DNA from: Tritrichomonas musculus
Lineage: Eukaryota; Parabasalia; Tritrichomonadida; Tritrichomonadidae
Length of the DNA stretch: 64,000 nucleotides
Direction: 5' to 3'
Assembly: GCA_039105265.1 (NCBI GenBank)
Contig: JAPFFF010000019.1
Coordinates: forward strand, 2,388,501-2,452,500
A program made the translations under genes and the position numbers. Positions 27,538 through 37,221 of the stretch are shown piece by piece. Every line of letters starts with the position of its first letter. Position 1 is the first letter of the stretch. Below the pieces are notes generated by a model, which was not told the origin of the DNA, made no database searches, and worked only from the letters and a program-made list of their open reading frames with translations.

Positions 27538-28623
27538 TCATAATTCAATAATTGAATACAATCCATTAACTGAATTTCTAATTGAGTACAATTGAGTGCG
27601 ATATTGATCGTGGATCTCTTTCACTTCAGACCAATGTCCATTTAAGCTATCGCCATTTATTCTGTAGCATTCAATAACTCTTGCTAAAAAGCTTGAATAG
27701 TAATTGTGGATCAATTGATTTGGAATTGAATTCCAAGAAATTTCTAATGCATGAAAAAGTGCATCTTTGGAAAAATATTTAATTGAAGGAATGTCATTTT
27801 TTAAGTAATTCCATACATGCTCTATGCATGAAAGATCGGGCGATACGGCTGGCCAAGTTATTTTTGCAGGAACAATATTTGAAAGGAAATTCTTTGTATA
27901 TTTGGCCCGGTGAGGAGGAGCATTGTCCTCCTGCCAGACCCAATTTCTTCCAAAATGAAAGTTTAAATCAGTAAAAACACCGTTTGAAAATAATGATCTG
28001 CAATAATATTCCGCATTTACTTTCTGAGAAAAATTGAGTAGCTTTGTTCGATATCCGAGGGGTCCAATTCCTCCCCAAATCATAACCGATGTGGGGTGCA
28101 ATTCTCTTTCGTAGTATGATTCGGGAGGATGGAACCCTCGGATTCGCCATATACCATCTCTATTTGTATAATTTTGAACGAATGATTCATCTGTAAAAAT
28201 GATTTTGGGTAAATTTTTATAGTTGAATTGCATAAAATAACTGCAAAAATTGATACGGTTTATTTTTTGATCAGGTTTTAATCCAGTTATTGGAGTTTTT
28301 TCATAATAATTGATGTTATTTTGAATCAAAATTTTGCGAGCTGTACTTTCAGAAATGTCAAAATCTTTTGAAATATTTGAAAGTTTTTGTAAACCATCGG
28401 ATTGGATTGATCCTATAACTCCGTTTTCAATATCCCTAGTAATTTCAGGAGGGCGTCCTAATCGTGGAAAAAGTGTTCCATTTTTGCAATAGGAATCATA
28501 GAAAGATTTGCATGTTGAAAAAGGACGATCGATAATTGAACCAATAAGTTTCCATTGATGACCATATTCATGAACCAATTCGATTATTCGTATTTTTTCT
28601 TGCTCTGTTAAAGCTCTTCTCAT
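27538..28623 (-). CDS. Tc1/mariner-superfamily transposase (DD34E)
   Basis: A 361-residue transposase starting MRRALTEQEKIRIIELVHEY at 28623. Residues 1-110 form a paired helix-turn-helix DNA-binding region with a GRPPEITRD hook between the two halves. The DDE catalytic core has IIFTDESFV, WQEDNAPPHRA and SPDLSCIEHVWNYLK; the second Asp and the Glu are 34 residues apart, so DD34E as in Tc1 rather than the DD34D of mariner elements. The frame is intact over the family's usual 340-360 residues. It cuts and pastes at TA sites by family knowledge. No clear terminal inverted repeats were resolved. Confidence 0.9.
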   Translation of the reverse strand: MRRALTEQEKIRIIELVHEYGHQWKLIGSIIDRPFSTCKSFYDSYCKNGTLFPRLGRPPEITRDIENGVIGSIQSDGLQKLSNISKDFDISESTARKILIQNNINYYEKTPITGLKPDQKINRINFCSYFMQFNYKNLPKIIFTDESFVQNYTNRDGIWRIRGFHPPESYYERELHPTSVMIWGGIGPLGYRTKLLNFSQKVNAEYYCRSLFSNGVFTDLNFHFGRNWVWQEDNAPPHRAKYTKNFLSNIVPAKITWPAVSPDLSCIEHVWNYLKNDIPSIKYFSKDALFHALEISWNSIPNQLIHNYYSSFLARVIECYRINGDSLNGHWSEVKEIHDQYRTQLYSIRNSVNGLYSIIEL

Positions 28624-29017
28624 ATCAAAAATAGCATTCAAAAATTTCAATAAATTTCGGGTTTTTTCATGGAAAAAAAAATTGAATGAATTTGTTTCAA
28701 TTATTTTCTATTTCTATCAAAATTTTAAGAAAGCGATATCAAACTATTTTGATAAAACACATTTAAAAAAATTATGAAAATTTATTCAAAAAAAATTTCG
28801 GATATAAATTTGATAAAAAAATAAAATAAAAAAGCGGTTATCTTATCAAAATTGAAAAGAACGAACATTAAAAAATTAAGTTTAATTTGAATAGTAATTC
28901 AATTTTACCGAAAAATTAGATTTATAAGATAATTCAAATAACGAATAAAAAAAATATTTTTAATAATCACGTTTTTCATATATTTTTTCGAGTATGGGAT
29001 TTCCCATAGTCGTCATT
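28624..29017. other. AT-rich non-coding stretch
   Basis: No gene seen. It holds runs of A and T and the TTTAATTTGAATAGTAATTC word (28881-28900) in direct orientation with 27186. A short palindrome, ATGGGATTTCCCAT (28994-29007), lies just before the PolB stop region. Confidence 0.5.
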
Positions 29018-32000
29018 TCATTGAATAATATAATCATTAGCAGTAATTCCTTTAACAAATGGTGCACATGAATTATTTTCTAAAACAATCATTTTTGTAT
29101 GTAAACCAGTTAACGCATTTTTTTGAATAGTCAATTTTGACATTTGATTTCCATTCATTTGAAGATTAATATTCTTACCTTGTTTAACAGAATTGTTTTC
29201 AATAATATCTTTATAATCTGGATATTTAATATCATTCTTTTTAAGTGATACTCCTTTCAATTTTAATGATTTGGTTTGTCCATTATTATTCCAAATGGTG
29301 TAACATTTTGGAGCAAGTGCAATTTGATTATCCCCATATTTCTCAACACTTAGACCTAATATCTTTTTTTCATCTTCGATTGTTCCAATATTAGGATTTG
29401 GCATGAATTTATAAATATGTTTGTCATAGTATTCTTTGTTTTTGATAATGTAATCGAAATTTTGAGTTGGTGGTTCATTTGGATTCCCGGCGATAGCCCA
29501 GTAATATGAATCGGTATCGAGGGATGTTAAATGTAAACGTTCCATATCCAAGCATCGATTCATGAAATCATAATAGAAAGTCAAATACCAGAATTTTGCA
29601 TTATCTAATGTCCAAAGAGATTCTTGGATGCAAGTTGTGCAATGATATGATTTAGGAGAATGTTGTATCATAAATGTGTTATCATTTAATTGAGCACCAC
29701 CCATATAAGTTTGTGATATAATTGATTGGTAAGCTTTATTCGCATCACAAATTTTGATTTTAGAGAACTTCTCAGTATTCATTCCATCATATCCATAAGA
29801 ACCATTCATTGAGATTTTGTAGAACTTTTCATTCGCTACGCTCAAGTCGCTTTCAGCGCCATTCCCATTTGTTTTGCCAGAGATGATATCCTGACGTTTT
29901 TTCATAAATTCATTAACAAATTGATTGAATCCAGTGTGACATTCATATTGTGAAACAGATTTGACATCATCGATTACCAATCCATGGTCAAGAAGAAACC
30001 AAAGGTAATAATTTGAGAAAACCATGTATTCCCCATTTGTGTCAAGCAACATTGTTAATTTACGTTCTTCCTTATCGATTGAATTTAAATTGTTTGATTT
30101 CATGTAATTGTACATGTATGAACCAATTGTTTCTTCATTATTTGTGATATTAATGTTTCGAAATACTGGTGGGAAATTAATGAAATAATTGATTTTTGAT
30201 TTGGGACAAGATAGTTTCACAACAGCATAGAAAACATAATTTGGTTTATTTGAAAAACGTGATTTTGAAGTTATGATTTTCATACAACGTTCTCGAGATT
30301 GTTTATCCTTTGCTTCAATCCTTCGAATGAAAGCACCTGGCATGAACATAATTCCTCCATGGTACTTAATAAATGGATGTGAATTTGATGAAAATGATGA
30401 AGGATAAAGTGAATTGAAATCAATTCCAAGAATATGTGTTTGAACGTTTTGAGTATCATAAGAGATTACCTTGTTATTAATTCCGTCGTAACGGAATTTG
30501 TTGATATGAGTTTCACCTTTGATGTTAACACGATGCATTACATTTGATAATCCACCAGCAATTGCATTTCGAATTGTATAATATTCATCTTCATTATTTA
30601 TCAAAGTTGGAAGATGATGTAGTTTGCAATATTTTTTTAATTGAATTCTTAATGCAGTTATTTTTGGGTCATCTCGTTTTCGAAGTTTATTGCATTCAGC
30701 ACAAGCCAGCAAACAATTTGAAAATTCATGTCCAATATCATTGTTAATTCTATCAAGAGTTGGTTTATTTTGATATGTGAAATGTTCTTTACAAAGATGA
30801 CATTTACCTTTAATTGGGTCATTGTAAAGTTTGAGAAATTCTTTGTAATCATTGGACGAAACACATTTTGATAAGTCTCTTTTAATTGGATGAGACAAGT
30901 TATATCGTTCATCTTGTTTGTAATAATTTTCACATTTGAATTGCCACCATTTAGGGTTTGGCATGAATTCGTTGTATTTGTGTATAGGATTGTAATTTTC
31001 ATGAGGATTGAAATCCTTGTATGCTAGAGCATATTTTATACAAGATGCATTCTTAGATAATGATAGATTGGATATCAAATCAACTTTGTATTGAGCATTG
31101 AGTTGAATTAAATTGTCAATTGGTTTAATCATCATTTCAACATCATTGTCATTATAAGCAAGCAAGTAATCCCATCGTGTTTTATAGTTTTTAGCATCTT
31201 CGAGATAGATTTGATAATCAGATTTTGAGAGTGGATTTTTTTGGTTGAGATAGCTGTCAAAGTCGTTGTATGAAAATGGTTCGGATTTAGATAATACTTC
31301 ATTGTAGTTATTTGAATTGATAGCTTCATATGGGAAAACCCCTTTCACAGAATTAGTTTCACCACCAAAATCAATACCAAATTGTTTTAATGTACCTCCA
31401 GCAACAAATGATTGAGCATCAATGAATCGTAATTTTGTTGGAAGGTGGTCTGAAACAAGAATGAATTGTTTTAATGAAGATATTGTTCCAATTAATGAAT
31501 TTGATTCAACTTTCCAGTGAGAGTGATTAAGATATTTCTTGAACAAATTAGAATCAAATCTTGATGAATTAAATCCGAAAACGGTTATGGTATAAATATT
31601 TGTATCAATATCATAAATTTTATCAGCAGGGAGAAATGATTTGTCATAAACGATTTTATCATTCAGTACTTCCATCGATTGTTCGAACAACCATGAAATC
31701 CATTCTGGAATAAACTCTTCAGATTCTCTTAATGAAAAGTGTTTAGTAATTAATCCTGAAGATAATTTAACACATGAAGCAACAGAAAGAGGTATTAAAC
31801 GTGAATTGATTACAGTTGAATCAGAAATCGATTTGTTAACTGATTGTTCTATCGTTTCAAAATCGTATGTCATATAATAAATGTTAGGTTTCCATTCTAA
31901 ATCGTATGCCAAACAATATTCATAAACTGGATTGTTTAAGATATGTGGACAAAATGGAAGTGGTTCCTTGTTTGGAATAAAGTTCTTCTTGAAGACACCA

Positions 32001-33892
32001 TCACAATGTTTGACATGAGATTCAAATCTAAACATATTTTTAGGTCCACGATGAGTGTATGAATGACATTTTGGACAAATATGTATTTGAGTTAGTTTTT
32101 CAGCATCTTTAATATACATAATATGAATAATTTGGTCTTTCGAGAAAAGTAATGCAGAATGAGTTGGATAAGATTTATCGAAAAACCATTGTTCAGATAA
32201 GTCGTAATATGAAGAATTATCAGTTTTAGTGAACTCATAAATATTAATGTTGAGATGATATTTCTTAGACAATTCTTCCATTTGTTCCATTGTTACTCCT
32301 TTGAATTCTTTGAGAATCTTTAATCCTTGTTTTGGAATTTTGGTGTTATATTCAATGTTATGTTCTTTGAGAAGTATTTTTTTAGCAACCTTAGTTCGTT
32401 CTTTTATTTGATATTTTTGAGTATATGCAAGTTTATGTATTTCAACATTATTTACAATTATGATATCACTCAAACAGATTGCTAAAAATCGGTAGAAACA
32501 TAATTTATCATCTTCATTGTCAGCAATAATACATTCACTTCTTAAAAATTCAATTGGTAAATCTTTAATATGTCCGGTTACTTTTCGCATTCTCGAAACA
32601 GTAAATGAAATTGAACCAACGATTGTTAATTTAGTTGATGAAGTTGATGTTTCATATGAATTGAGATTCGATTCAATATACATTTTAACATAATCAAGGT
32701 CCTGCAATGATGATATTATTATAGGAATTGTAGATTGATAATTTTTCCAATTAATATTTCGTGCTTCATATTCGAAATGGTCCTTTTCTTCATTCTCCAA
32801 ATCATGAACAGGAGTTTCAAATACACCAGATAATTGGAAATGAATTTTGAATGGTTTGAGTTCTCTATCAAATACTTGTTGCAATGATTCGAAGATTTGA
32901 TTTAATGATGAGATTTGATTGAAATAATAAATAACAATTGGGGAGCCATTGTATTCCTCTTTATCAACATAATCTTTATCATATTTGGTATAATAATCCC
33001 AAACCTCAACTGCTTTATCAAAATCATGTGGTTCATTAATCATAAGATAATCATTGTGTTTTGATTTAAATTTGTTATTGAATTTATCAAGATATTCATA
33101 TAATTCTTCGTTTTCAGGAATATAATATTCAAGTAAATGGGATTTATCGTGAATTTCTTTTTGTTCAATTTTCTTGAGATTCTCTTCTTTATTATATTGT
33201 TTAATTAATTTAATTGCATTATCGACTGCTTCATAAGCACGTTTAATTGCATTTTCAAGTTTTTCTTTTTTCAATTGATTATCAAATTTGTTCTGAGAAT
33301 TAATTCTTACAAGTTCATCTAAAGAATTGATTTGTTTGTATTCGTTTTTATCAAATTTGTTGAAGAAATTATTATCATCACGAACTTGTTTATCATGAAA
33401 TTCTTGATTGATTTGTTGTTGTTGTTCATTGAAATATTGATAATCAGATTCATTTGGTTGTTCATCTTCATAAAATGATTCACGATTTAATATATCTTGA
33501 TAATTGTGTTCATAAGATTTATTTAATTCATGCTGTTTATTATAATATTGATTATATGTTTCATTCAATTCATCATCATTAATCGATTCATTATTAATAT
33601 AATCTAGATAATTTTGTTCATATTGACGACGATTTTGTTCATGAGTTATGAAATTATCAAGTTTTATCAGAAAATCATCACTATTATTAAAATCAAGCCC
33701 AATTATTTGTTGGGCATTATGTTGATTAAGATATGTATATAATGTTCTGATATTTCGTAATTTAGCACCTCCTCGATATCGACGAGTATCTGCAATTTCA
33801 AGATTTTCATTAAGTCCTTGATTAATATTATTAATAGATTCAATAATATCGTCATTAGTAAAATCAATAAATGAATTTTGGTTGAAAGCCAT
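29018..33892 (-). CDS. Protein-primed DNA polymerase B (family 2)
   Basis: A 1624-residue, uninterrupted PolB that replicates the element from protein-primed ends. One amino-terminal module (TLYTYLNQHNAQQIIGLDFN, residues about 50-85) corresponds to the module present three times in D. A Lys/Glu/Asn-rich stretch follows. Then a CPKCHSYTHRG zinc finger, exonuclease motifs YMTYDFETIE, VFGFNSSRFD and YLLAYNDND, an HNH-like insert with CHLCKEHFTY, LDRINNDIGHEFSN and CAECNKLRKRDD, and polymerase motifs GIDFNSLYPS, KISMNGSYGYDG and SLDTDSYYW. The start follows TATTTTTG by four bases. A 32-bp GC-rich insert (29832-29863) is identical to that of D. Confidence 0.95.
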   Translation of the reverse strand: MAFNQNSFIDFTNDDIIESINNINQGLNENLEIADTRRYRGGAKLRNIRTLYTYLNQHNAQQIIGLDFNNSDDFLIKLDNFITHEQNRRQYEQNYLDYINNESINDDELNETYNQYYNKQHELNKSYEHNYQDILNRESFYEDEQPNESDYQYFNEQQQQINQEFHDKQVRDDNNFFNKFDKNEYKQINSLDELVRINSQNKFDNQLKKEKLENAIKRAYEAVDNAIKLIKQYNKEENLKKIEQKEIHDKSHLLEYYIPENEELYEYLDKFNNKFKSKHNDYLMINEPHDFDKAVEVWDYYTKYDKDYVDKEEYNGSPIVIYYFNQISSLNQIFESLQQVFDRELKPFKIHFQLSGVFETPVHDLENEEKDHFEYEARNINWKNYQSTIPIIISSLQDLDYVKMYIESNLNSYETSTSSTKLTIVGSISFTVSRMRKVTGHIKDLPIEFLRSECIIADNEDDKLCFYRFLAICLSDIIIVNNVEIHKLAYTQKYQIKERTKVAKKILLKEHNIEYNTKIPKQGLKILKEFKGVTMEQMEELSKKYHLNINIYEFTKTDNSSYYDLSEQWFFDKSYPTHSALLFSKDQIIHIMYIKDAEKLTQIHICPKCHSYTHRGPKNMFRFESHVKHCDGVFKKNFIPNKEPLPFCPHILNNPVYEYCLAYDLEWKPNIYYMTYDFETIEQSVNKSISDSTVINSRLIPLSVASCVKLSSGLITKHFSLRESEEFIPEWISWLFEQSMEVLNDKIVYDKSFLPADKIYDIDTNIYTITVFGFNSSRFDSNLFKKYLNHSHWKVESNSLIGTISSLKQFILVSDHLPTKLRFIDAQSFVAGGTLKQFGIDFGGETNSVKGVFPYEAINSNNYNEVLSKSEPFSYNDFDSYLNQKNPLSKSDYQIYLEDAKNYKTRWDYLLAYNDNDVEMMIKPIDNLIQLNAQYKVDLISNLSLSKNASCIKYALAYKDFNPHENYNPIHKYNEFMPNPKWWQFKCENYYKQDERYNLSHPIKRDLSKCVSSNDYKEFLKLYNDPIKGKCHLCKEHFTYQNKPTLDRINNDIGHEFSNCLLACAECNKLRKRDDPKITALRIQLKKYCKLHHLPTLINNEDEYYTIRNAIAGGLSNVMHRVNIKGETHINKFRYDGINNKVISYDTQNVQTHILGIDFNSLYPSSFSSNSHPFIKYHGGIMFMPGAFIRRIEAKDKQSRERCMKIITSKSRFSNKPNYVFYAVVKLSCPKSKINYFINFPPVFRNINITNNEETIGSYMYNYMKSNNLNSIDKEERKLTMLLDTNGEYMVFSNYYLWFLLDHGLVIDDVKSVSQYECHTGFNQFVNEFMKKRQDIISGKTNGNGAESDLSVANEKFYKISMNGSYGYDGMNTEKFSKIKICDANKAYQSIISQTYMGGAQLNDNTFMIQHSPKSYHCTTCIQESLWTLDNAKFWYLTFYYDFMNRCLDMERLHLTSLDTDSYYWAIAGNPNEPPTQNFDYIIKNKEYYDKHIYKFMPNPNIGTIEDEKKILGLSVEKYGDNQIALAPKCYTIWNNNGQTKSLKLKGVSLKKNDIKYPDYKDIIENNSVKQGKNINLQMNGNQMSKLTIQKNALTGLHTKMIVLENNSCAPFVKGITANDYIIQ
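29832..29863 (-). repeat. Palindromic insert PI-2 in family 2 PolB
   Basis: Minus strand AATGGCGCTGAAAGCGACTT followed by GAGCGTAGCGAA. Identical over 32 bases to 52621-52652 in D although neighbouring codons differ at most third positions. Read as GAESDLSVAN. Its GC content contrasts with the AT-rich gene around it. Confidence 0.85.
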
Positions 33893-33978
33893 TTATCAAA
33901 AATAAAAATGTGGAAAAAAATTAGTTCAAAAATTTAAAATTTAAGAATCTGTTTCAAAAAAATATTTTAATCGTTTGT

Positions 33979-34701
33979 TTATTTTGATTCTTCTGAGAAA
34001 TAAGTTTTTTTAACACCTAGGTACGGACGTGAATTATAACATTTCCAATCATTCCAAACAACATGAAACGTTTTTCCTTTATATTTATATTCCAAACGAG
34101 ATTTTTGATTCTCATATTTTGAAATCAATTCACAACCTTCTTTTGCAAATAATTGTGCAATATGTTCATGCGTATAACGAATGCATTTCATTTTATGTGA
34201 ACGAATTCCTTTATTCCATTTTATTGGTGTGATTGCATAATCTAATCCTTCAAATGTATAATGAACCAATTTATCAGATAATTCATATGGAGAAGTTAAT
34301 ATACAATTTTCTTTTAACATTGATTCTCGTAATTTATCCTCTTTTTGTTTACGAGATTCTTCTGAACGTTCTTCATTTGATTTAATTAATGTAATTCCTT
34401 GTTTTTTAGCATAATTGTAATCTTTTCTATATAATTTATCAGGATTGTGATAAAATTCTCTAATATAACAATACATAATTCTTGTTGGATTATTATTTCG
34501 ATAGAATGTAATTGATTCACAAATTAGAGATTCTTTTGGATATCTTAATATTGTACAATCATATTTTTTAAAGAATTCATCAAATTGTTCATTAGAAGCA
34601 GTTATTGAATAAAATTTCATTGTTTGTTTGTCTTTTGGTTTTTTCAAATCTTTATTGTAAGCATCCAAATATTCAGCAATGGTTCCATTTATTTGTTGCA
34701 T
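33979..34701 (-). CDS. 240-residue protein (family 2)
   Basis: Start at 34701 (MQQINGTIAEYLDAYNKDLK) is preferred because the upstream frame is low-complexity poly-Phe. The carboxy region has a repeat-like pattern HEHIAQLFAKEGCELISKYE ... LEYKYKGKTFHVVWNDWKC that resembles the 'GxELLSxYxN ... H' modules near DNA-processing proteins of giant viruses and phages, but without their zinc cysteines; a similar half-repeat is at residues 25-110. Family not established. No counterpart in family 1 here; it directly precedes PolB. Confidence 0.5.
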   Translation of the reverse strand: MQQINGTIAEYLDAYNKDLKKPKDKQTMKFYSITASNEQFDEFFKKYDCTILRYPKESLICESITFYRNNNPTRIMYCYIREFYHNPDKLYRKDYNYAKKQGITLIKSNEERSEESRKQKEDKLRESMLKENCILTSPYELSDKLVHYTFEGLDYAITPIKWNKGIRSHKMKCIRYTHEHIAQLFAKEGCELISKYENQKSRLEYKYKGKTFHVVWNDWKCYNSRPYLGVKKTYFSEESK

Positions 34702-34740
34702 TTTAGAAAAAAAAAAAAATAAAAAAAAATATTTAAAAAT

Positions 34741-34990
34741 ACAAACTACTGGAAAATAAGGTACCCTAACAATTTCAAACTTGTTCTGGGAGCTTGGTTT
34801 ACCAAGTAAGTTTCCAACGAATTTCAAACTTGTTCTGGGAGCTTGGTTCCTGAGGTAGGTCTCTAACGTGTTTATGAAAAGTTTGGTGTTGGATTGTCAA
34901 TTTTTCTGGGAGCTTGGTTCCTGGTATTGGGAGACAAGGAAATTCTTATCAGTAGTTATTCGGGGTACCAGGGCGCACAATATATTACTA
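34741..34990. repeat. Tandem 49-bp repeats at a family 2 / family 1 boundary
   Basis: Two near-identical 49-bp units (about 34770-34867) containing AAACTTGTTCTGGGAGCTTG, and a third diverged unit to about 34935. Not similar to Maverick genes or termini in this window. It may be host satellite or the remains of another element lying between family 2 and copy E. Confidence 0.65.
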
Positions 34991-36206
34991 CTGTCCTGTC
35001 TCGGAGTATATCTTGTATTTCAGCTCTATCGATATACTCGGGATAATACTTGTTGAAATAGGAACATGCTTTGCGATCATCAGCTAATTGATTATAGAAC
35101 TTAAACTGGGACTTCACACGCCGATATTCATCAATGTGGTCCTCGATCTTGTAATCATCTCTATCGAAATGCTTGAAGTAATCCTTAGTTCGTTCAGCCC
35201 TCAGCTGCTTGAAGAATGTATCATGATCTGATGCCTCGAGCCCACGAGTGCGATCAAAACCGGTGCGATATACAAATGAGTTCTCATTCAGGAACTTTAT
35301 GAGACTGTTCAGTTGTTCATTATATGATATGCCGGTTGGGATGTTGGCATCGAACTCCTTATTGGCGGTCTTGATATAATGATCAACAGTAGCTATGGTT
35401 AGATTACTTTTAGCAAAATGATTAATATTAATCTTGCGTTGCTTTTCACGCTCCTGTTCCCGCTCCTGTTTCTGCTTCTGTTTCAATCGATCGCGATGCG
35501 ATTTCTCAGCCAGTTTCTGTTCCCGCTTCTGGAGACGCTCCTGTTCAACACGCTCCCGTTCCAATTGCTTAGCACGTTCACGTTCAAGTCTGACCTCCTC
35601 AAGTGCAATCAGATTCTTGTCAGTTGCATCCCTCAGCAGCTCATCCTCTTGTTCATCATGTAGTCTCTCGAAGAATTTATCAAAATCTGATGCCTCGAGC
35701 TTATAAGTGGTGTCGTAATCCGTGCGATATACGAATGCATTGTCATTTAGGAACTTTATGAGACTGCTCTGCTGTGCGGCCTGTGGTATGTCGGTTGGGA
35801 TTTTGCCATTGAACTCAGTGTTGGCGATCTTGATATAATCTTGGACATCACTCGCGGTTAAACCCCTTTTATCAAAATGTGTCTTCTTAATCTTGCTATT
35901 CAGTAAACGTTCAGCATGTTCTAACCCCAATTTCTGGAAACGCTCCTGCTCAGCACGTGTAAGCCTCAGTCGCCTGATGAATGTATCAAAATCTGGTTCC
36001 TCGAGCTTATTAGCGGGATTAAAACCGGTGTGATCTACAAATGAGTTCTCGTTCAGGAACTTTATGAGACTGCTCAGCTGTCCAACATATTGGCTGCTGG
36101 TTGAGATACCCCCACCGAACTCCTCATTGATGATATCGATATAGCTTTTGACGGTTTCTGTGGGTAGAATATTTTTATCGAAATTACCACTAGTAATCTT
36201 ACTCAT
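34991..36206 (-). pseudogene. DNA polymerase B, amino-terminal part (copy E)
   Basis: About 405 residues of PolB from MSKITSGNFDKNILPTETVK. It shows three copies of an 80-95 residue module ending SSLIKFLNENSFV(x)HTGF and two Glu/Arg/Lys-rich coiled-coil linkers (LERERAKQLERERVEQERLQ). It is an incomplete copy of the 1819-residue D protein, without any catalytic motif. Confidence 0.8.
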
Positions 36207-36273
36207 TTACCACATTGGTAAAAATACAAAAATAATCATCGCAACGCAGTTGATGACATACTATTTTTGAATA

Positions 36274-36645
36274 TTATTCGATTAAATAGCAAATCGGAAT
36301 CATATATGTGTTAGCGCTAACTGGTATAGTTGTTGGATCATGAAAGATGTCTCCGGGTTTCGGCTGCAGGCATGAGTTCGATCCACTGCCATACCGGTTT
36401 TTCGTATTATTTCCGGTCCATATTTGTGGTAGAGCCCAAGCGCACTAAACACCTTGGGTAAGCTATTACTTGTGGATTATGGGGTAATACGGGCATTTGC
36501 CGGCATTTGCAACCCAAACCAGCCTCATGGTGGATGCAGGTATTTTCATTGAGAGATTGATGTGCAATCCCGGGTACGTATGTTGGTTCCTCTAGAGAAT
36601 GCATTACGCATCCATCATGGGGTCGGTTTTTGCAAAAATATTTTT
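36274..36645. repeat. 370-bp tRNA-like insert (copy E)
   Basis: Present in E and D between PolB and the GTA/TD-repeat gene but absent from A, where the flanking TATTTTTGAAT is joined directly to the gene end. It has an A-box-like TAGCGCTAACTGG (36312-36324) and a B-box GTTCGATCC (36376-36384, fits GWTCRANNC) 52 bases apart, as in internal pol III promoters. The tRNA-like head does not close an acceptor stem. A SINE-like or tRNA-derived repeat is inferred. GCATTTGCCGGCATTTGC occurs near 36490. Confidence 0.55.
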
Positions 36646-36654
36646 GGAATTCGG

Positions 36655-37185
36655 TTAGAAATCGGTTGTATCGATCTCATCTGGGTCTGGAGCTGTTTCC
36701 CTTGGGGGACCGTTTATAGGCATATGGGTGTTGATTAGTTTTTGGGTCATATACATGGAGATACTCAACTTTAGGTTATCGCGTATGAGTCTACGCAATA
36801 GGGATACGCGTTTATGAGGTTCTGTGTTGGAGATCGTATCGATTACCGCCTGTGATGTGACATATTGGATCAATCGGTCGTGATCCCCAATATCCAAAAA
36901 CTTGCTTCGATTGAATATATGGGTGCGATTTAAACGAGGTCGAGGATGTTCAATAGATGGAGTCTCAGGAGGTGAGTCATTTGCATCCTGAGTGGTGTCG
37001 ATATGTGCTTCAGCCTTTGGGGTATCAGCAGATGGTTTGCGTTTATGGTTCATACGCTTAATCAAATGCTTGACATCTCGGCGCAAATCGGTGATACCAT
37101 CTACGATCTTTAGGAGTATCTCAGCATCGGTAGCTGTATCAGTAGCTGTATCAGTAGCTGTATCAGTAGCCATATCAATATCCAT
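36655..37185 (-). CDS. GTA/TD-repeat small protein (copy E)
   Basis: A 176-residue homologue of 2641-3198. The amino tract is shorter and reads MDIDMATDTATDTATD. The rest is nearly identical, with the carboxy end PPRETAPDPDEIDTTDF. TATTTTTG precedes the start by five bases. Confidence 0.75.
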   Translation of the reverse strand: MDIDMATDTATDTATDTATDAEILLKIVDGITDLRRDVKHLIKRMNHKRKPSADTPKAEAHIDTTQDANDSPPETPSIEHPRPRLNRTHIFNRSKFLDIGDHDRLIQYVTSQAVIDTISNTEPHKRVSLLRRLIRDNLKLSISMYMTQKLINTHMPINGPPRETAPDPDEIDTTDF

Positions 37186-37221
37186 TTATGCAAAAATAAA
37201 ATATTATTTTCGAGTTTTGAC

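Larger units (their letters stand above)
23807..34740. mobile_element. Polinton/Maverick family 2, right piece
   Basis: AT-rich element resuming after B, with the small membrane protein, ATPase, 160-residue, KilA-N, PolB and a 240-residue gene, and a Tc1-like transposon inside. Relative to family 1 the order is changed: 160-residue, KilA-N and PolB genes are consecutive, and no capsid, integrase or fibre head gene is seen in this window. Long open frames imply a recently active lineage. The right boundary near 34740 is by composition only; I found no clear AGTAGTGA terminus. Confidence 0.7.

Noticed and set aside
36312-36390. A complete tRNA gene
   Set aside because: A- and B-box words are present, but the 5' side does not pair with ACTGCCA to close an acceptor stem and the arms are poor.
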